A DNA stretch of 64,000 bases from the NCBI RefSeq assembly GCF_029227915.1, contig NC_079876.1, forward strand, positions 7,628,001 to 7,692,000, given 5' to 3'. The DNA is from Hydractinia symbiolongicarpus. Lineage: Eukaryota > Cnidaria > Hydrozoa > Anthoathecata > Hydractiniidae. This document shows positions 1-12,100 of this stretch, piece after piece. A program made the position numbers and the translations under genes. Every line of letters begins with the position of its first letter. The stretch's first letter is position 1. The notes beneath the pieces are model-generated. The model ran no database searches and had not been told where the DNA came from. It was given only the letters and a program-made list of their open reading frames with translations.

Positions 1-547
1 AAACCCGCGACTTCCCGTAAATCCCGGGCTTGGCCCGTATAGTCGAATGTATACAAAGAAAGTACCCAGAGAGTAAACTCATTTCCCGAACGATTTTTTA
101 AATTATTTTTTCACCACTAAAACGCATGAGACTTGTAGTTTTCAAAAATGTTTTCCTTTTTGATGAGACGCTGAATGAAAGAAGTTTAATCGCCGGCAAA
201 CGAAAACCTGCGATTTCCCGTAAATCCCGGACTCGGCCCGTATAGTCAAAAGTATACAAAGAAAGTACCTAGGGTGTAAACTCATTTCTCGAACTATTTT
301 TTAAATTATTATTTCACCACTAAAGCCCATGAGACTTGTAGTTTTTAAAAATGTTTCCATTTTTGATGAGACCCTGAATAAAAGAAGTTTAATCGCCGGC
401 AAACGAAAACCCGCGACTTCCCGTAAATCCCGGACTCGGCCCGTATAGTCAAAAGTATACAAAGAAAGTACCCAGAGAGTAAACTCATTTCCCGAACGAT
501 TTTTTAAATTATATTTTCACCACTAAAACGCATGAGACTTGTAGTTT

Positions 548-569
548 TCAAAAATGTTTTCATTTTTGA
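548..569. other. Representative conserved AT hairpin within the monomer
   Basis: CAAAAATG (549-556), TTTT (557-560) and CATTTTTG (561-568) form a perfect inverted repeat, extended by a T-A pair to a 9-bp stem with a TTTT loop. It recurs in a large share of monomers on both arms. In monomers reading TTTTTAAAAATG the stem shortens to 7 bp; in E-type monomers (CAAAAATATTTTCATATTTG) it is disrupted. This is a sequence observation; cruciform extrusion or protein binding is not shown. Confidence 0.75.
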
Positions 570-2659
570 TGAGACGCTGAATGAAGGAAATTTAATCGCC
601 GGCAAACGAAAACCTGCGATTTCCCGTAAATCCCGGACTCGGCCCGTATAGTCAAAAGTATACAAAGAAAGTACTCAGGGTGTAAACTCACTTCCCGAAC
701 GATTTTTTAAATTATTATTGCACCACTAAAGCCCATGAGACTTGTAGTTTTTAAAAATGTTTTCATTTTTGATGAGACGCTGAATAAAAGAAGTTTAATC
801 GCCGGCAAACGAAAACCCGCCAATTCCTGTAAACCCTGGACTCGGCCCGTATAATCAAAAGTATACAAAGAAAGTACCCAGGGAGTAAACTCATTTCCCG
901 AACGATTTTTTAAATTATTTTTTCACCACTAAAACGCATGAGACTTGTAGTTTTCAAAAATGTTTTCCTTTTTGATGAGACGCTGAATGAAAGAAGTTTA
1001 ATCGCCGGCAAACGAAAACCTGCGATTTCCCGTAAATCCCGGACTCGGCCCGTATAGTCAAAAGTATACAAAGAAAGTACCTAGGGTGTAAACTCATTTC
1101 CCGAACTATTTTTTAAATTATTATTTCATCACTAAAGCCCATGAGACTTGTAGTTTTTAAAAATGTTTTCATTTTTGATGAGACGCTGAATAAAAGAAGT
1201 TTAATCGCCGGCAAAGGAAAACCCGCGACTTCCCGTAAATCCCGGGCTTGGCCCGTATAGTCGAATGTATACAAAGAAAGTACCCAGAGAGTAAACTCAT
1301 TTCCCGAACGATTTTTTAAATTATTTTTTAACCACTAAAGCCCATGAGACTTGTAGTATTTAAAAATAATTTCATTTTTGATGAGACGCTGAATAAAAGA
1401 AGTTTAATCGCCGGCAAACGAAAACCCGCGACTTCCCGTAAATCCCGGACTCGGCCCGTATAGTCAAAAGTATACAAAGAAAGTACCCAGAGAGTAAAAT
1501 CATTTTCCAAACGATTTTTTAAATTATTTTTTCACCACTAAAACGCATGAGGCTTGTCGTTTTCAGAAATGTTTTCATTTTTGATGAGACGCTTAATGAA
1601 AGTGGTTTAATCGCCGGCAAACGAAAACCCGCGATTTCCCGTAAATCCCGGGCTAGGCCCGTATAGTCGAATGTATACAAAGAAAGTACCCAGAGAGTAA
1701 ACTCATTTCCCGAACGATTTTTTAAATTATTTTTTCACCACTAAAACGCATGAGACTTGTAGTTTTCAAAAATGTTTTCCTTTTTGATGAGACGCTGAAT
1801 GAAAGAAGTTTAATCGCCGGCAAACGAAAACCTGCGATTTCAAGTAAATCCCGGACTCGGCCCGTATAGTCAAAAGTATACAAAGAAAGTACCTAGGGTG
1901 TAAACTCATTTCCCGAACTATTTTTTAAATTATTATTTCACCACTAAAGCCCATGAGACTTGTAGTTTTTAAAAATGTTTCCATTTTTGATGAGACGCTG
2001 AATAAAAGAAGTTTAATCGCCGGCAAACGAAAACCCGCGACTTCCCGTAAATCCCGGGCTTGGCCCGTATAGTCGAATGTATACAAAGAAAGTACCCAGA
2101 GAGTAAACTCATTTCCCGAACGATTTTTTAAATTATTTTTTCACCACTAAAACGCATGAGACTTGTAGTTTTCAAAAATGTTTTCCTTTTTGATGAGACG
2201 CTGAATGAAAGAAGTTTAATCGCCGGCAAACGAAAACCTGCGATTTCCCGTAAATCCCGGACTCGGCCCGTATAGTCAAAAGTATACAAAGAAAGTACCT
2301 AGGGTGTAAACTCATTTCTCGAACTATTTTTTAAATTATTATTTCACCACTAAAGCCCATGAGACTTGTAGTTTTTAAAAATGTTTTCATTTTTGATGAG
2401 ACGCTGAATAAAAGAAGTTTAATCGCCGGCAAACGAAAACCCGCCATTTCCCGTAAACCCTGGACTCGGCCCGTATAATCAAAAGTATACAAAGAAAGTA
2501 CCCAGGGAGTAAACTCATTTCCCGAACGATTTTTTAAATTATTTTTTCACCACTAAAACGAATGAGACTTGTAGTTTTCAAAAATGTTTTCAATTTTGAT
2601 GAGACGCTGAATAAAAGAAGTTTAATCGCCGGCAAACGAAAACCTGCGATTTCCCGTAA

Positions 2660-2720
2660 ATCCCGAACTCGGCCCGTATAGTAAAGAAAGTACCCGGGAT
2701 GTAAACTCATTTCCCGAACG
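2660..2720 (+). repeat. Subfamily D monomer (11-bp deletion), first of nine seen
   Basis: Here CCCGTATAGT joins directly to AAAGAAAGTACCCGGG, losing the 11 bases CAAAAGTATAC and so the GTATAC palindrome. Related deleted forms, with small differences at the joint, lie near 9501, 10911, 11911, 12511, 13916, 15331, 15925 and 23521. They are linked to CCCGGGATG or CCCGGGGAG in place of CCCAGGG. The restricted distribution (2.7-23.5 kb) and shared linked changes suggest a single origin followed by spreading. Confidence 0.85.
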
Positions 2721-5700
2721 ATTTTTTAAATTATTATTTCACTACTAAAACCCATGAGACTTATAGTTTTTAAAAATGTTTTCATTTTTGATGAGACGCT
2801 GAATAAAAGAAGTTTAATCGCCGGCAAACGAAAACCCGCCATTTCCCGTAAACCCCGGACTCGGCCCGTATAGTCAAAAGTATACAAAGAAATTACCCAG
2901 GGAGTAAACTCATTTTCCGAACGATTTTTTAAATTATTATTTCACCACTAAAACCCATGAGACTTATAGTTTTTAAAAATGTTTTCATTTTTGATGAGAC
3001 GCTGAATGAAAGAAGTTTAATCGCCGGCAAACGAAAACCCGCCATTTCCCGTAAACCCCGGACTCGGCCCATATAGTCAAAAGTATACAAAGAAATTACC
3101 CAGGGAGTAAACTCATTTTCCGAACGAATTTTTAAATTATTTTCTCACCACTACAACGCATGAGACTTGTAGTTTTTAAAAATGTTTTCATTTTTTGATG
3201 AGACGCTGAATAAAAGAAGTTTATTCGCCGGCAAACGAAAACCCGCCATTTCCCGTAAACCCCGGACTCGGCCCGTATAGTCAAAAGTATACAAAGAAAG
3301 TACCCAGGGTGTAAACTCATTTCCCGAACGATTTTTTAAATTATTTTTTTACCACTAAAACGCATGAGACTTGTAGTTTTCAGAAATCTTTTCATTTTTG
3401 ATGAGACGCTTAATGAAAGTGGTTTAATCGCCGGCAAACGAAAACCTGCGATTTCCGTAAATCCAGGACTCGGCCCGTATAGTCAAAAGTATACAAAGAA
3501 ATTACCCAGGGAGTAAACTCATTTTCCGAACGAATTTTTAATTTTTTTTCTCACCACTACAACGCATGAGACTTTTAGTTTTTGAAAATGTTTTCATTTT
3601 TTGATGAGACGCTGAATAAAAGAAGTTTAATCGCCGGCAAACGAAAACCCGCCATTTCCCGTAAACCCCGGACTCGGCCCGTATAGTCAAAAGTATACAA
3701 AGAAAGTACCCAGGGTGTAAACTCATTTCCCGAACGATTTTTTAAAATATTTTTTTACCACTAAAAGGCATGAGACTTGTAGTTTTCAGAAATCTTTTCA
3801 TTTTTGATGAGACGCTTAATGAAAGTGGTTTAATCGCCGGCAAACGAAAACCTGCGATTTCCCGTAAATCCAGGACTCGGCCCGTATAGTCAAAAGTATA
3901 CAAAGAAAATACCCAGGGTGTAAACTCATTTCTCGAACGATTTTTTAAGTTATTTTTTCACCACTAAAACGCATGAGACTTGTAGTTTTCAAAAATGTTT
4001 TCATTTTTGATGAGACGCTGAATAAAAGAAGTTTAATCGCCGGCAAACGAAAACCTGCGATTTCCTGTAAATCCCGGACTCGGCCCGTATAGTCAAAAGT
4101 ATACAAAGAAAATACCCAGGGTGTAAACTCATTTCTCGAACGATTCTTTAAATTAATTTTTCACCACTAAAATGCATGAGACTTGTAGTTTTCAAAAATG
4201 TTTTCATTTTTGATGAGACGCTGAATAAAAGAAGTTTAATCGCCGGCAAACGAAAACCTGCGATTTCCCGTAAATCCCGGACTCGGCCCGTATAGTCAAA
4301 AGTATACAAAGAAAGTACCCAGGCTGTAAACTCATTTCCGGAACGATTTTTTAAATTATTTTTTTACCACTAAAACGCATGAGACTTGTAGTTTTCAAAA
4401 ATGTTTTCATTTTTGATGAGACGCTGAATAAAAGAAGTTTAATCGCCGGCAAACGAAAAACCGCGATTTCCCGTAAATCCCGGACTCGGCCCGTATAGTC
4501 AAAAGTATACAAAGAAAGTACCCAGGGAGTAAACTCATTTCCCAAACGATTTTTTAAATTATTTTTTCACCACTAAAACGCATGAGACTTGTAGTTTTCA
4601 AAAATGTTTTTATTTTTGATGAGACGCTGAATAAAAGAAGTTTAATCGCCGGCAAACGAAAACCTGCGATTTCCCGTAAATCCCGGACTCGGCCCGTATA
4701 GTCAAAAGTATACAAAGAAAGTACCCAGGCAGTAAACTCATTTCCCAAACGATTTTTTAAATTATTATTTTACCACTAAAGCCCATGAGACTTGTAGTTT
4801 TTAAAAATGTTTTCATTTTTGATGAGACGCTGAATAAAAGAAGTTTAATCGCCGGCAAACGAAAACCTGCGATTTCCCTTAAATCCCGGACTCGGCCCGT
4901 ATAGTCAAAAGTATACAAAGAAAGTACCCAGGGAGTAAACTCATTTCCCAAACGATTATTTAAATTATTATTTCACCACTAAAGCCCATGAGACTTGTAG
5001 TTTTTAAAAATGTTTTCATTCTTGATGAGACGCTGTATAAAACAAGTTTAATCCCCGGCAAACGAAAACCCGAGATTTCCCGTAAATCCCGGACTCGGCC
5101 CGTATATTCAAAAGTATACAAGGAAAGTACCCAGTGAGTAAACTCATTTCCCGAACGAATTTTTAAATTATTTTTTCACCACTAAAACGCATGAGACTTG
5201 TAGTTTTCAGAAATGTTTTCATTTTTGATGAGACGCGTAATGAAAGTGGTTTAATCGCCGGCAAACGAAAACCCGCGATTTCCCGTAAATCCCGGGCTTG
5301 GCCCGTATAGTCGAATGTATACAAAGAAAGTACCCTGTGAGTAAACTCATTTCCAAAACGATTTTTTAAATTATCTTTTCACCACTAAAACGCTTGAGAC
5401 TTGTAGTTTTCAAAAATGTTTTCATTTTTGATGAGACGCTGAATAAAAGAAGTTTAATCGCCGGCAAACGAAAACCCGCCATTTCCCGTAAACCCCGGAC
5501 TCGGCCCGCATAGTCAAAAGTATACAAAGAAAGTACCCAGGGAGTAAACTCATTTCCCGAACAAATTTTTAAATTATTTTTTCACCACTAAAACGCATGA
5601 GACTTGTAGTTTTCAGAAATGTTTTTATTTTTGATGAGACGCTTAATGAAAGTGGTTTAATCGCCGGCAAACGAAAACCCGCGATTTCCCGTAAATCACG

Positions 5701-6119
5701 GGCTTGGCCCGTAGAGTCGAATGTATACAAAGAAAGTACCCTGTGAGTAAACTCATTTCCAAAACGATTTTTTAAATTATCTTTTCACCACTAAAACGCA
5801 TGAGACTTGTAGTTTTTAAAAATGTTTTCATTTTTGATGAGACGTTGAATAAAAAAAGTTTAATCGCCGGCAAACGAAAACCCGCGATTTCCCGTAAATC
5901 CCGGACTCGGCCCGTATAGTCAAAAGTATACAAAGAAAGTACCCAGGGAGTAAACTCATTTCCCGAAGGATTTTTTAAATTATTTTTTCACCACTAAAAC
6001 GCATGAGACTTGTAGTTTTCAAAAATGTTTTCATTTTTGATGAGACGCTGAATAAAAGAAGTTTAATCGCCGGCAAACGAAAACCTGCGATTTCCCGTAA
6101 ATCCCGGACTCGGCCCGTA

Positions 6120-6160
6120 TAGTCAAAAGTATACAAAGTATACTTGTAGTTTTTAAAAAT
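6120..6160 (+). repeat. Internally deleted monomer (net ~70 bp lost)
   Basis: After AAGTATACAAAG the sequence jumps to TATACTTGTAG, skipping the AAAGTACCC ... CATGAG part of the monomer. The flanking landmark GACGCGTAAT lies at 5232 and 6786 (1554 bp), about 70 bp short of eight monomers, which agrees with the deletion size. The joint creates two adjacent AAGTATAC copies, suggesting slippage at a short repeat. A 79-codon open frame across the joint on the minus strand is a by-product. Confidence 0.85.
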
Positions 6161-9100
6161 GTTTTCATTTTTGATGAGACGCTGAATAAAAGAAGTTTAA
6201 TCGCCGGCAAACGAAAACCCGCGATTTCCCGTAAATCCCGGTCTCGGCCCGTATAGTCAAAAGTATACAAAGAAAGTACCCAGGGTGTAAACTCATTTCC
6301 GAAACGATTTTTTAAATTATTTTTTCACCACTAAAACGCATGAGACTTGTAGTTTTCAAAAATGTTTTCATTTTTGCTGAGACGCTGAATAAAAGAAGTT
6401 TAATCGCCGGCAAACGAAAACCTGCGATTTCCCGTAAATCCCGGACTCGGCCCGTATAGTCAAAAGTATACAAAGAAGGTACCCAGGGAGTAAACTCATT
6501 TCCTAAACGACTATTTAAATTATTATTTCACCACTAAAGCCCATGAGACTTGTAGTTTTTAAAAATGTTTTCATTCTTGATGAGACGCTGAATAAAAGAA
6601 GTTTAATCGCCGGCAAACGAAACCCGCGATTTCCCGTAAATCCCGGACTCGGCCCGTATATTCAAAAGTATACAAGGAAAGTACCCAGTGAGTAAACTCA
6701 TTTCCCGAACGAATTTTTAAATTATTTTTTCACCACTAAAACGCATGAGACTTGTAGTTTTCAGAAATGTTTTTATTTTTGATGAGACGCGTAATGAAAG
6801 TGGTTTAATCGCCGGCAAACGAAAACCCGCGATTTCCCGTAAATCCCGGGCTTGGCCCGTATAGTGGAATGTATACAAAGAAAGTACCCTGTGAGTAAAC
6901 TCATTTCCAAAACGATTTTTTAAATTATCTTTTAACCACTAAAACGCTTGAGACTTGTAGTTTTCGAAAATGTTTTCATTTTTGATGAGAATCTGAATAA
7001 AAGAAGTTTAATCGCCGGCAAACGAAAACCCGCCATTTCCCGTAAACCCCGGACTCGGCCTGCGTAGTCAAAAGTATACAAAGAAAGTACCGAGGGAGTT
7101 AACTCATTTCCCGAACGAATTTTTAAATTATTTTTTCACCACTAAAACGCATGAGACTTGTAGTTTTCAGAAATGTTTTCATTTTTGATGAGACGCTGAA
7201 TAAAAGAAGTTTATTCGCCGGCAAACGAAAACCTGCGATTTCCCGTAAATCCCGGACTCGGCCCGTATAGTCAAAAGTATACAAAGAAAGTACCCAGGGA
7301 GTAGACTCATTTCCCAAACGATTTTTTAAATTATTATTTTACCACTAAAGCCCATGAGACTTGTAGTTTTTAAAAATGTTTTCATTTTTGATGAGACGCT
7401 GAATAAAAGAAGTTTAATCGCCGGCAAACGAAAACCCGCGATTTCCCGTAAATCCCGGTCTCGGCCCGTATAGTCAAAAGTATACAAAGAAGGTACCCAG
7501 GGAGTAAACTCATTTCCCAAACGATTATTTAAATTATTATTTCACCACTAAAGCCCATGAGACTTGCAGTTTTTAAAAATGTTTTCATTCTTGATGAGAC
7601 GCTGAATAAAAGAAGTTTAATCGCCGGTAAACGAAAACCCGCAATTTCCCGTAAATCCCGGACTCGGCCCGTATATTCAAAAGTATACAAGGAAAGTACC
7701 CAGTGAGTAAACTCATTTCCCGAACGAATTTTTAAATTATTTTTTCACCACTAAAACGCATGAGACTTGTAGTTTTCAGAAATGTTTTCAATTTTGTTGA
7801 GACGCGTAATGAAAGTGGTTTAATCGCCGGCAAACGAAAACCCGCGATTTCCCGTAAATCCAGGACTCGGCCCGTATAGTCAACAGTATACAAAGAAAAT
7901 ACCCAGGGTGTAAACTCATTTCTCGAACGATTTTCTAAATTATTTTTTCACCACTAAAACGCATGAGACTTGTAGTTTTCAAAAATATTTTCATTTTTGA
8001 TGAGACGCTGAATAAAAGAAGTTTAATCGCCAGCAAACGAAAACCTGCAATTTCCCGTAAATCCCGGACTCGGCCCGTATAGTCAAAAGTATACAAAGAA
8101 AGTACCCAGGGAGTAAACTCATTTCCCAAACGATTTTTTAAATTATTATTTTACCACTAAAGCCCATGAGACTTGTAGTTTTTAAAAATGTTTTCATTTT
8201 TGATGAGACGCTGAATAAAAGAAGTTTAATCGCCGGCAAACGAAAACCCGCGATTTTCCGTATATCCCGGACTCGGCCCGTATAGTCCAAAGTATACAAA
8301 GAAAGTACCCAGGGAGTAAACTCATTTTCCGAACGATTTTTTAAATTATTATTTCACCACTAAAACCCATGAGACTTATAGTTTTTGAAAATGTTTTCAT
8401 TTTTGATGAGACGCTGAATAAAAGAAGTTTAATCGCCGGCAAACGAAAAACCGCCATTCCCGTAAACCCCGGACTCGGCCCGTATAGTCAAAAGTATACA
8501 AAGAAAGTACCCAGGGAGTAAACTCATTTTCCGAACGATTTTTTAAATTATTATTTCACCACTACAACGCATGAGACTTGTAGTTTTCAAAAATGTTTTC
8601 ATTTTTGATGAGACGCTGAATAAAGGAAGTTTAATCGCCCTCAAACGAAAATCCGCGATTTCCCGTAAATCCCGGACTCGGCCCGTATAGTCCAAAGTAT
8701 ACAAAGAAAGTACCCAGGGAGTAAACTCATTTCCCGACCGATTTTTTAAATTATTTTTTCACCACTAAAACGCATGAGACTTGTAGTTTTCAGAAATGTT
8801 TTCATTTTTGATGAGACGCTTAATGAAAGTGGTTTAATCGCCGGCAAACGAAAACCCGCGATTTCCCGTAAAACCCGGACTTGGCCCGTATAGTCGAATG
8901 TATACAAAGAAAGTACCCAGGGAGTAAACTCATTTCCAGAACGATTTTTTAAATTATTTTTTCACCACTAAAACGCATGAGACTTGTAGTTTTCAAAAAT
9001 GTTTTCATTTTTGATGAGACGCTGAATGAAAGAAGTTTAATCGCCGGCAAACGAAAACCTGCGATTTCCCGTAAATCCCGGACTCGGCCCGTATAGTCAA

Positions 9101-12100
9101 AAGTATACAAAGAAAGTACCTAGGGCGTAAACTCATTTCCCGAACTATTTTTTAAATTATTATTTCACAACTAAAACCCATGAGACTTGTAGTTTTTAAA
9201 AACGTTTCCATTATTGATGAGACGCTGAATAAAAGAAGTTTAATCGCCGGCAAACGAAAACCCGCGACTTCCCGTAAATCCCGGACTCGGCCCGTATAGT
9301 CAAAAGTATACAAAGAAAGTACCCAGGGAGTAAACTCATTTCCCGAACGATTTTTTAAATTATTTTTTCACCACTAAAAAGAATAAGACTTGTAGTTTTC
9401 AAAAATGTTTTCAATATTGATGTGACGCTGAATAAAAGAATTTTAATCGCCGGCAAACGAAAAACTGCGATTTCCCGTAAATCCCGGACTCGGCCCGTAT
9501 AGAAAAGAAAGTACCCGGGATGTAAACTCATTTCCCGAACGATTTTTTAAATTATTATTTCACTACTAAAACCCATGAGACTGATAGTTTTTAAAAATGT
9601 TTTCATTTTTGATGAGACGCTGAATAAAAGAAGTTTAATCACCGGCAAACGAAAACCCGCCATTTGCCGTAAACCCCGGACTCGGCCCGTATAGTCAAAA
9701 GTATACAAAGAAATTACCCAGGAAGTAAACTCATTTTCCGAACGATTTTTTAAATTATTATTTCACCACTAAAACCCATGAGACTTAATGTTTTTAAAAA
9801 TGTTTTCATTCTTGATGAGACGCTGAATAAAAGAAGTTTAATCGCTGGCAAACGAAAACCCGCCATTTCCCGTAAACCCCGGACTCGGCCCGTATAGTCA
9901 AAAGTATACAAAGAAATTACCCAGGGAGTAAACTTATTTTCCGAACGAATTTTTAAATTATTTTCTCACCACAACAACGCATGAGACTTGTAGTTTTTAA
10001 AAATGTTTTCATTTTTGATGAGACGCTGAATAAAAGAAGTTTAATCGCCGGCAAACGAAAACCGGTCATTTCCCGTAAACCCCGGACTCTGCCCGTATAG
10101 TCAAAAGTATACAAAGAAAGTACCCAGGGAGTAAACTCATTTTCCGAACGATTTTTTATATTATTTTTTCACCACTACAACGCATGAGACTTGTAGTTTT
10201 TAAAAATGTTTTCATTTTTGATGAAACGCTTAATGAAAGAGGTTTAATCGCCGGCAAACGAAAACCTGCGATTTCCCGTAAATCCCGGACTCGGCCCGTA
10301 TAGTCAAAAGTATACAAAGAAAGTACCTAGGGTGTAAACTCATTTCCCGAACTATTTTTAAATTATTATTTCACCACTAAAGCCTACGAGACTTGTAGTT
10401 TTTAAAAATGTTTCCATTTTTGATGAGACGCTGAATAAAAGAAGTTTAATCGCCGGCAAACGAAAACCCGCGACTTCCCGTAAATCCCGGACTCGGCCCG
10501 TATAGTCAAAAGTATACAAAGAAAGTACCCAGGGTGTAAACTCACTTCCCGAACGATGTTTTAAATTATTATTTCACCACTAAAGCCCATGAGACTTGTA
10601 GTTTTTAAAAATGTTTTCATTTTTGATGAGACGCTGAATAAAAGAAGTTTAATCGCCGGCAAACGAAAACCCGCCATTTCCCGTAAACCCTGGACTCGGC
10701 CCGTATAATCAAAAGTATACAAAGAAAGTACCCAGGGAGTAAACTCATTTCCCGAACGATTTTTTAAATTATTTTTTCACCACTAAAACGAATAAGACTT
10801 GCAGTTTTCAAAAATGCTTTCAATTTTGATGAGACGCTGAATAAAAGAAGTTTAATCCCCGGCAAACGAAAAACCGCGATTTCCCGTAAATCCCGGACTC
10901 GGCCCGTATAAAAAAGAAAGTACCCGGGGAGTAAACTCATTTCCTGAACGATTTTTTAAAATATTTTTTCACCACTAAAGCCCATGAGACTTGTAGTTTT
11001 TAAAAATGTTTTCATTTTTGATGAGACGCTGAATAAAAGAAGTTTAATCGCCGGCAAACGAAAACCCGCCATTTCCCGTAAACCCCGGACTCTGCCCGTA
11101 TAGTCAAAAGTATACAAAGAAAGTACCCAGGGAGTAAACTCATTTTCCGAACGATTTTTTATATTATTTTTTCACCACTACAACGCATGAGACTTGTAGT
11201 TTTCAAAAATGTTTTCATTTTTGATGAGACGCTTAATGAAAGAGGTTTAATCGCCGGCAATAGAAAACCTGCGATTTCCCGTAAATCCCGGACTCGGCCC
11301 GTGTAGTCAAAAGTATACAAAGAAAGTACCTAGGGTGTAAACTCATTTCCCGAACTATTTTTAAATTATTATTTCACCACTAAATCCTATGAGACTTGTA
11401 GTTTTTAAAAATGTTTCCATTTTTGATGAGACGCTGAATAAAAGAAGTTTAATCGCCGGCAAACGAAAACCCGCGACTTCCCGTAAATCCCAGACTCGGC
11501 CCGTATAGTCAAAAGTATACAAAGAAAGTACCCAGGGTGTAAACTCACTTCCCGAACGATTTTTTAAATTATTATTTCACCACTAAAGCCCATGAGACTT
11601 GTAGTTTTTAAAAATGTTTTCATTTTTGATGAGACGATGAATAAAAGAAGTTTAATCGCCGGCAAACGAAAACCCGCCATTTCCCGTAAACCCTGGACTC
11701 GGCCCGTATAATCAAAAGTATACAAAGAAAGTACCCAGGGAGTAAACTCATTTCCCGAACGATTTTTTAAATTATTTTTTCACCACTAAAACGAATAAGA
11801 CTTGTAGTTTTCAAAAATATTTTCAATTTTGATGAGACGCTGAATAAAAGAAGTTTAATCGCCGGCAAACGAAAAACTGCGATTTTCCGTAAATCCCGGA
11901 CTCGGCCCGTATAAAAAAGAAAGTACCCGGGATGTAAACTCATTTCCCGAACGATTTTTTCAATTATTATTTCACTACTAAAACCCATGAGACTTAGAGT
12001 TTTTAAAAATGTTTTCATTTTTGATGAGACGCTGAATAAAAGAAGTTTAATCGCCGGCAAACGAAAACCCGCCATTTCCCGTAAACCCCGGACTTGGCCC

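Noticed and set aside
160-215. CENP-B box in the monomer (minus strand TTCGTTTGCCGGCG)
   Set aside because: TTCG is present, but the required A and CGGG of the core pattern TTCGNNNNANNCGGG are not at the right positions. The likeness is superficial.
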